64,000 nucleotides of DNA, taken from contig NZ_CP015411.1 of assembly GCF_001750165.1 (NCBI RefSeq), positions 2,384,001-2,448,000 on the forward strand, written 5' to 3'. The notes under the pieces are model-generated. The model ran no database searches. It was not told where the DNA came from and saw nothing but the letters and a program-made list of their open reading frames with translations. This document shows positions 54,203 through 63,110 of this stretch, piece by piece (the stretch's first letter is position 1; each line of letters begins with the position of its first letter). The position numbers and the translations under genes are program-made. Origin of the DNA: Pseudoalteromonas luteoviolacea. GTDB taxonomy: Bacteria > Pseudomonadota > Gammaproteobacteria > Enterobacterales > Alteromonadaceae.

Positions 54203-55018
54203 ATGAGCCATATTCAACGGGAAACGTCTTGCTCGAGGCCGCGATTAAATTCCAACATGGATGCTGATTTATATGGGTATAAATGGGCTCGCGATAATGT
54301 CGGGCAATCAGGTGCGACAATCTATCGATTGTATGGGAAGCCCGATGCGCCAGAGTTGTTTCTGAAACATGGCAAAGGTAGCGTTGCCAATGATGTTACA
54401 GATGAGATGGTCAGACTAAACTGGCTGACGGAATTTATGCCTCTTCCGACCATCAAGCATTTTATCCGTACTCCTGATGATGCATGGTTACTCACCACTG
54501 CGATCCCCGGGAAAACAGCATTCCAGGTATTAGAAGAATATCCTGATTCAGGTGAAAATATTGTTGATGCGCTGGCAGTGTTCCTGCGCCGGTTGCATTC
54601 GATTCCTGTTTGTAATTGTCCTTTTAACAGCGATCGCGTATTTCGTCTCGCTCAGGCGCAATCACGAATGAATAACGGTTTGGTTGATGCGAGTGATTTT
54701 GATGACGAGCGTAATGGCTGGCCTGTTGAACAAGTCTGGAAAGAAATGCATAAGCTTTTGCCATTCTCACCGGATTCAGTCGTCACTCATGGTGATTTCT
54801 CACTTGATAACCTTATTTTTGACGAGGGGAAATTAATAGGTTGTATTGATGTTGGACGAGTCGGAATCGCAGACCGATACCAGGATCTTGCCATCCTATG
54901 GAACTGCCTCGGTGAGTTTTCTCCTTCATTACAGAAACGGCTTTTTCAAAAATATGGTATTGATAATCCTGATATGAATAAATTGCAGTTTCATTTGATG
55001 CTCGATGAGTTTTTCTAA
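54203..55018 (+). CDS. aph(3')-Ia: Aminoglycoside 3'-phosphotransferase APH(3')-Ia (kanamycin/neomycin resistance), 271 aa
   Basis: It matches the Tn903 enzyme in length and sequence as remembered. The catalytic loop VVTHGDFSLDNLIFDEGK and the metal-site IDVGRVGIADRYQDLA are intact. An AAGGGGTG ribosome site precedes the ATG. It phosphorylates kanamycin and neomycin. It is the selectable marker of the mini-transposon. Confidence 0.98.
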   Translation: MSHIQRETSCSRPRLNSNMDADLYGYKWARDNVGQSGATIYRLYGKPDAPELFLKHGKGSVANDVTDEMVRLNWLTEFMPLPTIKHFIRTPDDAWLLTTAIPGKTAFQVLEEYPDSGENIVDALAVFLRRLHSIPVCNCPFNSDRVFRLAQAQSRMNNGLVDASDFDDERNGWPVEQVWKEMHKLLPFSPDSVVTHGDFSLDNLIFDEGKLIGCIDVGRVGIADRYQDLAILWNCLGEFSPSLQKRLFQKYGIDNPDMNKLQFHLMLDEFF

Positions 55019-55078
55019 TCAGAATTGGTTAATTGGTTGTAACACTGGCAGAGCATTACGCTGACTTGACGGGACGGC

Positions 55079-55451
55079 GGCTTTGTTGAATAAATCGAAC
55101 TTTTGCTGAGTTGAAGGATCAGATCACGCATCTTCCCGACAACGCAGACCGTTCCGTGGCAAAGCAAAAGTTCAAAATCACCAACTGGTCCACCTACAAC
55201 AAAGCTCTCATCAACCGTGGCTCCCTCACTTTCTGGCTGGATGATGGGGCGATTCAGGCCTGGTATGAGTCAGCAACACCTTCTTCACGAGGCAGACCTC
55301 AGCGCTATTCTGACCTTGCCATCACGACTGTGCTGGTCATTAAACGCGGCGGCCGCACGCGTATTCAGGCTGACCCTGCGCGCTGCGCAGGGCTTTATTG
55401 ATTCCATTTTTACACTGATGAATGTTCCGTTGCGCTGCCCGGATTACAGCC
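55079..55451 (+). pseudogene. IS903 transposase 5' fragment, right copy
   Basis: It begins with the terminal repeat GGCTTTGTTGAATAAATC and encodes the start of the IS903 transposase. A NotI/MluI linker at about 55345-55362 interrupts it, after which the IS903 sequence resumes (TLRAAQGFIDSIFTLMN) to a BamHI site. It is the inverted partner of the left fragment. Confidence 0.93.
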
Positions 55452-55529
55452 GGATCCGGGATCATATGACAAGATGTGTATCCACCTTAACTTAATGATT
55501 TTTACCAAAATCATTAGGGGATTCATCAG

Positions 55530-56411
55530 GGCACAGCATCTGTTACTGTAGGCTCTTTGCTTGCCGCATGTCGTGTTAAAGGCGCTAAGCTTTCAGAACA
55601 AAAAGTTGTATTCGTTGGCGCAGGCTCTGCAGGTTGTGGTATTGCAGAACAGATTATCGCTCAAATGGTGTCTGAAGGGGTGTCAGATGAGCAAGCTCGT
55701 AGCCAAGTCTTTATGGTTGATAGATTCGGTCTATTAACTGAGGGAATGGAAGGCTTAAGAGACTTCCAAGCTGCACTTGTACAGACTTCAACAAACTTAG
55801 AGAATTGGAACTACAGTGGTGAGTATGCATCTTTACTAGATGTTATGCATTGTGCACAACCGGACATTTTAATTGGTGTATCAGGCCAGCCAGGTTTATT
55901 TACAGAACAAGTCATTAAAGCGATGCACTCAGGCTGTGATCAGCCAATTATCTTCCCTTTGAGCAATCCTTCACGCCAAGTTGAAGCACATCCAAAAGAT
56001 GTTATTGAATGGACTCTAGGGCAGGCGATTGTAGCAACTGGTAGTCCTTTTGAGCCTGTTGAGTTTGGTGGGGAAACGTATGTAATACCTCAGTGTAATA
56101 ACAGCTATATTTTCCCAGGTATTGGTTTAGGTGCTCTTGCAGCAAAAGCATCTCGTATTACGGAATCAATGTTGATGGTTGCGAGCGAAACACTTGCTGA
56201 GTCATCTCCTTGGGCCAATACAGGTAAAGGAAGCTTATTACCTTCGCTGGTTGAAATTGAACAGCTAAGTAAACGTATTGCGTTCGCAGTTGCTAAAAAG
56301 GCGATGGAAGAAGGCGTATGCTTAGACATGCCAGATGAGCGTATTTGGGCTACAATCGAGCAAAACTACTGGATGCCTGAATACAGAAACTACAAACGTT
56401 GTAGTATCTGA
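55530..56411 (+). pseudogene. maeA: NAD-dependent malic enzyme, 3' part after the mini-Tn10
   Basis: It opens with the right target copy GGCACAGCA and continues SVTVGSLLAACRVKG in the original frame. The NAD-binding GAGSAGCGIAEQI, SGQPGLFT and the C-terminal half of the malic enzyme follow to the native stop. There is no start codon suited to separate expression. Confidence 0.95.
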
Positions 56412-56447
56412 TAGCAAAAGTTGTTTTTAAAAGCTCTCTTATTGAAG

Positions 56448-56636
56448 TGACCCCATAAAGTTGGACTCATTTTAAAGCAGCTTTCAAGGCCTGATTTCGA
56501 TACGCTATCGAAAACAGGCCTTTTAGTTTCAGCTTAATTCGTTTGTGATTGTAATCTTCTATATATTCTTTTATGGCACTTACCAGCTCGGTAACATTTT
56601 TGTACTCATAATCATGATATATTTGCATTCTCAATA
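56448..56636 (-). pseudogene. IS3-family transposase C-terminal remnant
   Basis: On the minus strand about 54 codons read YHDYEYKNVTELVSAIKEYI, then the YNHKRIKLKLKGL motif of IS3-family OrfB integrases, and end in a stop. A terminal sequence TGACCCCATAAAGTTGGA at 56448 is like an IS3-family end. The rest of the element is missing, cut off by the IS5-family insertion at 56637. Confidence 0.85.
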
Positions 56637-57649
56637 GGCCTTGTTGATCAAATATGCTCTTCCTAACTGTCTTGTCATTTTTACTGATATTCAGGCATAC
56701 CTAGCCTGTTCATCGTGTTGATCACCATTACTTCTGTGTGTTGACTGTTGAAGGTACGGCTTGTTAATTGGTCATCCGTAAGCTGTTTAAAACGATATAC
56801 GCCCGTTTCAGCCAGCGAACGCTCATGATAACCCGACTTTTCCTTCCAGTTTTTTAAACCAAATTGATGCATTAATATTATGGCGCTGTTTCTCGGATGA
56901 CCTTTCTCCCAATATTGGGCATTTTCCCTTGGGGGGATCCGTGCCACAGCACCTTTAGCCGCAATTTCATCATAGCAATCACGCGTATCATAAGCACCAT
57001 CGCCTGTAACTCGGTCAACATTTCGCCGTAATGACCGCAGTAAATCACCTAATACTTCACCATCTGATACATTCACCATTGATAGCTCTGCACTGACAAT
57101 GTCATGACTGGCTGCATCTATCGCTAAATGCAACTTACGCCAAGTTCGACGCTTGCTGGCTCGGTGTTTTCGGGTATGCCATTCGCCGTTACCATAAACT
57201 TTTAGGCCGGTGCTATCGACAACAATATCAATAAATCCCTGCGTGGTTGGCTTGGTTCGATATTGAACATCTAGTGTCTTTCCTCGCTTGCACAAACAGC
57301 TGTAACCAGGTGAATGAATAGGTGCATCCATTAAATTGAGGAGGGAATTAACGAACCCTTCAAGTGCTCGAAGTGGCAAATTAAAGACAGACCGAAGTGT
57401 CAGGCAAGTTTCAATTGCAAAGTCAGTATATTTATTTGAACGACCACGCCCACCGTGTTTTTCTGTGGTTTGCCATTGCTGAATAGCGTCGTCGCTGAGC
57501 CAAATAGCAATATTGCCACGCTGTATCAACGCTCGGTTATAGGCAGACCAGTTCTTAATTTTCTTTGTCATGGCGACATAGGTTACGTTATGTTTTTTTG
57601 ATCTGATCACGCAAAAAGTCATAAGTTCAATTATTTAGGAAACAAGGCC
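56637..57649 (-). mobile_element. IS5-family (IS903 group) insertion sequence, 1013 bp
   Basis: The ends are GGCCTTGTTGATCAAATA and, on the other strand, GGCCTTGTTTCCTAAATA, imperfect 18-bp inverted repeats. They enclose one full-length transposase gene. The flanks (TTCTCAATA and GTTTTCAAT) are not a matching 9-bp duplication, which suggests rearrangement after insertion. It is native to the genome and distinct from the IS903 fragments of the nearby mini-transposon. Confidence 0.88.
56681..57622 (-). CDS. IS5-family transposase (IS903 group), 313 aa
   Basis: A DDE transposase with DSTGLKVYG (first Asp), GDGAYDTR (second Asp) and the Glu in RSLAETGVYRFK. The N-terminal KNWSAYNRALIQRGN aligns with IS903 transposase. 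The length is close to IS903 (307 aa), so it may be active. Residue 1 was taken at the farthest ATG, in agreement with the longer N-terminus of IS903. Confidence 0.92.
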   Translation of the reverse strand: MTFCVIRSKKHNVTYVAMTKKIKNWSAYNRALIQRGNIAIWLSDDAIQQWQTTEKHGGRGRSNKYTDFAIETCLTLRSVFNLPLRALEGFVNSLLNLMDAPIHSPGYSCLCKRGKTLDVQYRTKPTTQGFIDIVVDSTGLKVYGNGEWHTRKHRASKRRTWRKLHLAIDAASHDIVSAELSMVNVSDGEVLGDLLRSLRRNVDRVTGDGAYDTRDCYDEIAAKGAVARIPPRENAQYWEKGHPRNSAIILMHQFGLKNWKEKSGYHERSLAETGVYRFKQLTDDQLTSRTFNSQHTEVMVINTMNRLGMPEYQ

Positions 57650-57816
57650 GTTTTCAATCGCTATTGGGGGCAATTCTTAAATAAGACAGGTAACAGTTGT
57701 TAATATCGAATGGGGGGTGATATAAACCCTCTATATGAATAATTGCAGAACAAAGTTAGCCAGCACAAGCCTCTGTGTTAATTTAAATACCGCATTGTTG
57801 GCAATAACATTACTAG

Positions 57817-57972
57817 CACAAAATCTTTGGATGGCCAGACGGCACGCCAGGTCTGCCTATTGTAGTTACCCCCGCAAATATTTTTGAGCGCATCGCGAGT
57901 ATTACTGTTGATGGTAACCTGCTTTCTCTTTACTGGTACGACAAAACTCAAAAGATCGTCGCCACTATTTAA
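57817..57972 (+). pseudogene. Decayed 5' remnant of the RHS gene
   Basis: This 51-codon frame reads WPDGTPGLPIVVTPANIFER and then NLLSLYWYDK, RHS-like sequence, and ends at a TAA. The main RHS frame takes over around 57950-57975 (RVTTQLGKDWRYQYGNN), so a frameshift separates the two. There is no signal or N-terminal domain upstream, so the gene's true start has been lost. The stretch 57650-57816 shows nothing recognisable. Confidence 0.7.
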
Positions 57973-58091
57973 CTCGCGTTACAACACAACTAGGAAAAGA
58001 TTGGCGCTATCAATATGGTAATAACTCGCTCGATGATAAACTAGCTTATCGTGACGAAGGTTTATACTATCCCGATTATATCGGCCCTCGT

Positions 58092-61019
58092 TTGCTGACT
58101 AAAGTGACTTTGCCTTCAGGCGGTACGATTGAATATGACTACAAAGTATTTAATAAGCTGCGAAACGATCCATACAATGAAAATAGAAAGCTACACACTA
58201 AAACAATAAATGACGGTAACGGTAATACTGATACCTGGACTTTTGACTACAAAGATACGCGATATTCCGCTAAAGATGCGCTTGAAGTAACGATCGAGAG
58301 AACGGATGAAACCGTTAAAAAAATATTCTCAGATGATAAATCGTATCAACATGGTCAGTTGCTAGAAGAAACCGTTACAGATACTGCGCTTAGTAAAGAA
58401 AAGAAAGTTCGCTATGAGTACAAATTAATCGCAGATATCGGTGAATTCACATTCTTAGACTTTCCTGAAGATGTACCAGCATCGCTTACATCAAAAGTTG
58501 CTCTAAAGAAAAAGACTGTATCAATTGATGGCAATCATTACTACACCGAGTACCAAGAACACAATGCTTATGGTATGCCAACAAAGATCAAAGAGAGTTT
58601 TAATCAAAAACACAAGTATACAAAACTTGGTTATTACAATAACTCATCTAAGTGGATTTTAGGCTTACCAACAACGGTTTCAGTTTCTACCTACAATGGC
58701 GGTTATACAACTGTCAGCGAAACTAAGTATAACGGCTTAGGTTTGCCTAATGAAACTAAAAAGTTTGGCACATGGGTAACGAGGTACACAAAATATAGCT
58801 CCAAAGGTGATCTCGAAAAAGAAGAATACAATGCACCAAGAACGTTTGGTACCGGTAATCGCTTTACGCAGTTTTCAAGTTACGAAAACGGTAAACCTGG
58901 CACTATCACCGTTCCGGCCCCACAAACCTCTTCTAATATGAGCCGCACACAGAGTTTTGATGCTTATGGCAGAGTAAAACGTGAAACGGACTATAAGGGT
59001 ACTACAACAAACTATTACTATGGTTCGGATGTAACAGGGATCAATATTGAAAGCGACAGTACCTATGGCGACTGGCAAGATACATTCATCGAGTGGAATG
59101 ATGCGAGGACAACCCGTACTATTTCTCGCTGTAAATTGAACCGTCACGCAACCGGTTGTGATGGTGGCGTGGTTTTCAAGACGGTTGAAACATACGACGG
59201 CTTAACACGTTTAATTAAGACTGCGACACATGATGACACCGGCTCAAACCGTATTAGCCGATATCAAGAGTTTGGGTACAATAAAAATCACCAATTGACT
59301 TTTGAGTCTTTCTTTAGTGGTTCATCCAACACTATTACCAGTGGTACAACAACTACGTATGACGCTTTTGGGCGAAAACTATCTATGTCAACCACGGGTC
59401 GTGGCTCTATTACCTATGATTACTTGTCAGGTAACCGAGTTAAAGTGACTGATGCGGGTAAAAATAGCAACAATACAACTCATTCTACAACGACAACTTA
59501 TCAAGCATATGGTATGCCTGATTACTCTATGGCGACAAAAATTGAGTCTCCAGAGAACGTAACCACGGATATCGGCGTCGATGTATTTGGCATCATCAAT
59601 TCAGTATCGCAAACTGGTAAGAAAAAAGATGGCGTCTTTCACACGGTTACGGAGAGACGTGAATACACTGCAGCTAAGCACTTGTGTTTAGTTACGCGTC
59701 CAGAGCTTGGTACGACGATTTATGGTAGAAACAATTTTGGTGAGCAAACCTGGTCTAAATCGGGCGTAACCAATACTGAATGTACAACCGACAAGCCTAG
59801 CTCACCAATTAATTATACATATGATAACTTGGGTAATCTTCGTACAGTTGATTATGCAGATAATTCTGGTGATGCTACTTATACAAGGGATAAAAATGGC
59901 AACATAACCACGTTAACTGCTGGTAATGTTAATCATGCATATAACTACAATAACCAGAACTTACTTGAAGATGAAACAGTAACAGTTGGCACCAATTTAC
60001 CGTTGCAAACTGACTATGAATACAACTCGTTACAGCATTTAAGTTATACAACATACCCAGATGTGATTGGCGTTACATTAAGCCATAAACCAAATGGTTT
60101 TGGTGAACCAACAGAGGCGCGTGTTTATAACTCAAATGGTAGCGTTAAACTGGATTTTGCACACAGTGCAACGTACCACGCCAATGGTTTACTAAAAGGC
60201 TTTACCTACGGTAATGGTGTAAAGCATTCAATGACTTTGCACAATACGAGCGAACTACCTGAAACCTTAAAGGACTACAAAACCTCAAGCAATATTGTCA
60301 ATCTTAGATATGGTTTTGATAATAACGCGAATGTAACGTCAATCACTAACAATGTTGATAGCGGTTATAGCCTATCATCGCTTACCTACGATGGTCTAAA
60401 CCGTCTTAAATCAACAACGGGTGGCACTAAGATTGGCTCTAGCAGCTTGAGTTATGATGGATTTGGTAACATTACCAGTTATTCTAGTTTAGGTCGTAAC
60501 TTGGGTTACTCTTACGATTACAATAAAAACCGTTTATCTAGCGTATCTGGCGTATCTGGTAAGTACTCTCGCTTTAGTTACGACACTAAAGGCAATGTTA
60601 CTAACAATGGCTCATTTGGTTTAACCTTCAACCAAGCTAACCAAGTCGCTTCGGCAAATGGTCACACTTATAACTACGATGGTCACGACCGCCGTGTTTA
60701 TCAGTCTGACAATGGTGGCAGCTACTCTGTATACACTCAAGATGGCACACTGATCTATCGTGAAGAAGGCACCTCTATTGCTGAAGAAGGTGGTGTTACT
60801 ATTGAGCACTATTACAAAGGAAACGATCATGCTCCAGCCCATATTCATGTGAATGGAGGTGGTGGGAAAACCAAAATTGGACAAAACGGAAAACCAATTA
60901 AAGGTAGCCCTGAACTTACGAGCAAGCAAAGGAAAGTAGTAGAAGCCAATAAAGCTAAAATTAGGCGAGCAGTTAAAAAAATAGGTAAAGTATTGCAAGA
61001 TAGACATAAAAATGGATAA
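58092..61019 (+). CDS. Truncated RHS-repeat protein with toxin-like C-terminal tip, 975 aa from TTG
   Basis: Many YDxxGxxT RHS repeats run from the start to about residue 905. The frame is open upstream of the TTG (to about 57950), and the N-terminus is missing, so expression is doubtful. The usual RHS core end (a YxxRYYDPxxGRF-type segment and DPxG cleavage site, normally about 130-150 residues) is absent. After IYREEGTSIAEEGG the sequence jumps to a variable tip of about 75 residues with HYYKGNDHAPAHIHV, GQNGKPIKGSPEL and a basic helical end. The HAPAHIHV motif recalls DUF4160-like tips of RHS proteins. RHS proteins deliver C-terminal toxins to competitors. This copy looks like a displaced or damaged version. 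Confidence 0.75.
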   Translation: MLTKVTLPSGGTIEYDYKVFNKLRNDPYNENRKLHTKTINDGNGNTDTWTFDYKDTRYSAKDALEVTIERTDETVKKIFSDDKSYQHGQLLEETVTDTALSKEKKVRYEYKLIADIGEFTFLDFPEDVPASLTSKVALKKKTVSIDGNHYYTEYQEHNAYGMPTKIKESFNQKHKYTKLGYYNNSSKWILGLPTTVSVSTYNGGYTTVSETKYNGLGLPNETKKFGTWVTRYTKYSSKGDLEKEEYNAPRTFGTGNRFTQFSSYENGKPGTITVPAPQTSSNMSRTQSFDAYGRVKRETDYKGTTTNYYYGSDVTGINIESDSTYGDWQDTFIEWNDARTTRTISRCKLNRHATGCDGGVVFKTVETYDGLTRLIKTATHDDTGSNRISRYQEFGYNKNHQLTFESFFSGSSNTITSGTTTTYDAFGRKLSMSTTGRGSITYDYLSGNRVKVTDAGKNSNNTTHSTTTTYQAYGMPDYSMATKIESPENVTTDIGVDVFGIINSVSQTGKKKDGVFHTVTERREYTAAKHLCLVTRPELGTTIYGRNNFGEQTWSKSGVTNTECTTDKPSSPINYTYDNLGNLRTVDYADNSGDATYTRDKNGNITTLTAGNVNHAYNYNNQNLLEDETVTVGTNLPLQTDYEYNSLQHLSYTTYPDVIGVTLSHKPNGFGEPTEARVYNSNGSVKLDFAHSATYHANGLLKGFTYGNGVKHSMTLHNTSELPETLKDYKTSSNIVNLRYGFDNNANVTSITNNVDSGYSLSSLTYDGLNRLKSTTGGTKIGSSSLSYDGFGNITSYSSLGRNLGYSYDYNKNRLSSVSGVSGKYSRFSYDTKGNVTNNGSFGLTFNQANQVASANGHTYNYDGHDRRVYQSDNGGSYSVYTQDGTLIYREEGTSIAEEGGVTIEHYYKGNDHAPAHIHVNGGGGKTKIGQNGKPIKGSPELTSKQRKVVEANKAKIRRAVKKIGKVLQDRHKNG

Positions 61020-61051
61020 GTTTATATTCCGATTATAGGAGAAATGAAAAG

Positions 61052-61324
61052 ATGAAAGAATCAGTTTGGGTATTTCATGGCGATGGTGCTACTTTTTCTA
61101 GCGGTGTATTCTCCGAGTACTCGAAAGCGCAAAGTTGGATTAAAAAGCATGGTCTAACTGGTTTGCTGACAGAATACCCGTTAAATAATGGTGCTTATGA
61201 TTGGTGCGTAGAAATGGATTATTTTACACCTAAAAAACCTTTACATCATGAAGGAAAGTTTATTGGGAGTTTTACTTCTGCATCCCAACCTCACTTTAGG
61301 TTTGAAAATGGAGAAGAGTTGTAA
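61052..61324 (+). CDS. Candidate immunity protein for the RHS tip (DUF7710-like), 90 aa
   Basis: ATG 61052 has a TAGGAGA site upstream and follows the RHS stop by 32 bp. The protein (VWVFHGDGATFSSGVF start, a WIKKHGLTGLLTEYP middle, YDWCVEMDYF) resembles a small family of stand-alone proteins now named DUF7710, by memory of its pattern. It has no signal peptide or membrane span, so it is cytoplasmic, as expected for an immunity protein. Position and size support that role; binding is not shown. Confidence 0.55.
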   Translation: MKESVWVFHGDGATFSSGVFSEYSKAQSWIKKHGLTGLLTEYPLNNGAYDWCVEMDYFTPKKPLHHEGKFIGSFTSASQPHFRFENGEEL

Positions 61325-61417
61325 ATCAATACTTGCTGTATTTATGCCGGCTAAAGCTATTGAATAATCAACAGTGCAAGGAAGCACATCTTTATTTTGC
61401 CTTTACAACTAAACTAT

Positions 61418-61448
61418 AAAAAGCACAGTGTTGACACTGTGCTTTTTT
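61418..61448 (+). terminator. Terminator after the RHS/immunity genes
   Basis: A strong stem AAAAAGCACAGTGT / ACACTGTGCTTTTT with a 2-nt centre and a T-run. Confidence 0.85.
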
Positions 61449-61623
61449 CAAATCACACGGCATCAAATTGAAACTCGACTTGCCATTTATATACTAAGCT
61501 AGCCACTCTACGTACCCTATTGATATGAATAAAAACACCTAGAATATAGAATATATCTAAGGACGTTATCTATATATTCTTATGGATAGAGAGAGGTAAG
61601 CCCAATTGCTTTAGCTTACCCCT

Positions 61624-62706
61624 GATTTCAGATAATAAGTGCGACACTCATAGAAAGGTGTAGAAGAGGTAGCCAACTGCCGAAAGTGGTAAGCTCTTCT
61701 CGCCAAAGAAACAAGCAATACTACTATGAGTTATCAGCAGTTGACCGAGGGGAGAAGATACCAGATTTCTGCTCTTTTGGAACTGGGAATTTCTATCTCT
61801 GAAATTGCCAAAAAATTGAAGTGCCATCGTGCAACGGTGTATCGCGAGTTAAAAAGAAACCGAATTCATGGGGCATACTGTCCTCAGAATGCGCATGCTT
61901 TTTCGGTTCGCAGGCGCAAAGCCGCTCGTAAATATCGAATACCTACTGAGCGTATTGAGTTTGTACGTTTGTTGCTTAGTATCGACTGGAGTCCTGAGCA
62001 AATTTCCAATGTGCTAACAAGCGTTGGGGCATGCGTCAGCCATGAGTGGATTTATCGCTATGTTGCTCAAGATAAACGTCAAGGTGGCAAGCTCTACCGT
62101 CACTTAAGGCAAGGACATAAGCGATATCGTAAAGGTTTGAAAGACAAAGCACCGACGATAAAAAATGCGGTATAAATTGATGAGCGACCTCCAATTATTG
62201 AAAGCCGAGGACGGTTTGGTGATTGGGAGATCGATACTGTCTTGGGTAAGCACGGTACAGGCGCTATTGTGACCATTCTGGTGCGTAAAAGTCGATTCTA
62301 TTTAGCTGAGAAAGTGCCGTCTAAATCGGCAGATGCTGTGATCAAGGCGACAATAGAGATGCTTATGCCATTTAAAGGCTATGTACACACAATTACGGCA
62401 GATAATGGTAGAGAATTCGCAGGCCATGAGCAGATTGGTGCAGCACTAGAAGCTGACATCTATTTTGCTCATCCGTATAGCTCTTGGGAGCGTGGTGCAA
62501 ACGAAAACGCGAACGGTCTATTGAGACAACATGTGAAGAAAGGGTCGGACTTAAGGCAGGTAACGGATGAGTATATTCAGTTTGCTCAATCAAGGATAAA
62601 TAACCGTCCTAGGAAGTGTTTAGGGTTCAAGCAGCCAGCAGTTATTTTTAAAGAATTAGCCATAGCTGCTTGATGTTAGATGGTGTCGCACTTCACAGTT
62701 GAATTC
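61624..62706 (+). mobile_element. IS30-family insertion sequence, about 1083 bp
   Basis: 24-bp imperfect inverted repeats lie at 61624-61647 and 62683-62706 (18 of 24 match, with AAGTGCGACAC identical). They enclose a transposase gene that carries a stop codon. The exact target duplication is not clear. Confidence 0.82.
61726..62673 (+). pseudogene. IS30-family transposase with an in-frame stop
   Basis: The N-terminal HTH (ISISEIAKKLKCHRATVYREL) and first part run to a TAA at 62173-62175. The same frame continues directly with IDERPPIIESRGRFGDWEID and the rest of the DDE domain (TADNGREFAGHE; SSWERGANENANGLLRQ). A single nonsense codon thus splits a gene of about 315 codons. The element is probably immobile by itself unless the stop is a sequencing error. 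Confidence 0.88.
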
Positions 62707-62755
62707 GGGCCTTACAACTTAAACGCAATCGCCATACCTAATACAGCGCTAATAT
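62707..62755. other. Short flank between the IS30 element and a decayed gene
   Basis: Nothing recognised. Confidence 0.3.
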
Positions 62756-63032
62756 TTATCTAAAAAAGGGCTTAGTCGCTTTGTAGCCATGCATCCAAAG
62801 TGTGCTTAATTGTGCTGAGTCCATCTTAATGGCCTGCTGTGGCTGGTTTGAAAAAAACTGTTCGGCCAGCTGCCTACCTATGTGCTGTGGTGGTTTTTTT
62901 GATTCTTACATCGTAAAAGTCTCTGAGTGCTTGTTGAATATGAATGTGAGATCCAAGTTGCAAAGTTCGGTACCATACTAACAGCTTATGGGAGTCACTT
63001 CTTATCGAGGGCTTTTTATCAAACAGCGTCAT
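62756..63032 (-). pseudogene. Frameshifted small gene of unknown function, about 91 codons
   Basis: On the minus strand an ATG at 63032 opens MTLFDKKPSIRSDSHKLLVW and continues through QQALRDFYDVRIKK. A run of seven T (62894-62900, seven A in the coding strand) then shifts the frame. The other frame continues PPQHIGRQLAEQFFSNQPQQ to WMHGYKATKPFFR and a stop. The total length is 3n+1, consistent with one inserted base. I do not recognise the family. Confidence 0.5.
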
Positions 63033-63110
63033 CTTAAATAGCAAACTAACGTTTTAGCGCTATACTCAAAAGATAAATAATCGCACGGACTGCATGTTGC
63101 CGGAGTACCT

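Larger units (their letters stand above)
52873..55529 (+). mobile_element. Engineered mini-Tn10 carrying gfp and kanamycin resistance
   Basis: It is bounded by IS10 end sequences in inverted orientation (52873 to about 52942 and about 55460 to 55529; outermost bases CTGATGAATCCCCTA). No transposase gene is present. Inside, in order, are an IS903 fragment, an SfiI site (53046-53058), gfp, SfiI and NotI sites (53808-53828), a Tn903 kanamycin cassette with IS903 flanks, and a NotI/MluI linker. The restriction-site linkers and the jellyfish gene show that it is synthetic. The 9-bp duplication shows that it entered by Tn10 transposition. Confidence 0.98.

Noticed and set aside
53794..55401. Two open frames as intact transposases
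   Set aside because: Both are truncated IS903 5' fragments cut at NotI linkers and lack the catalytic residues.
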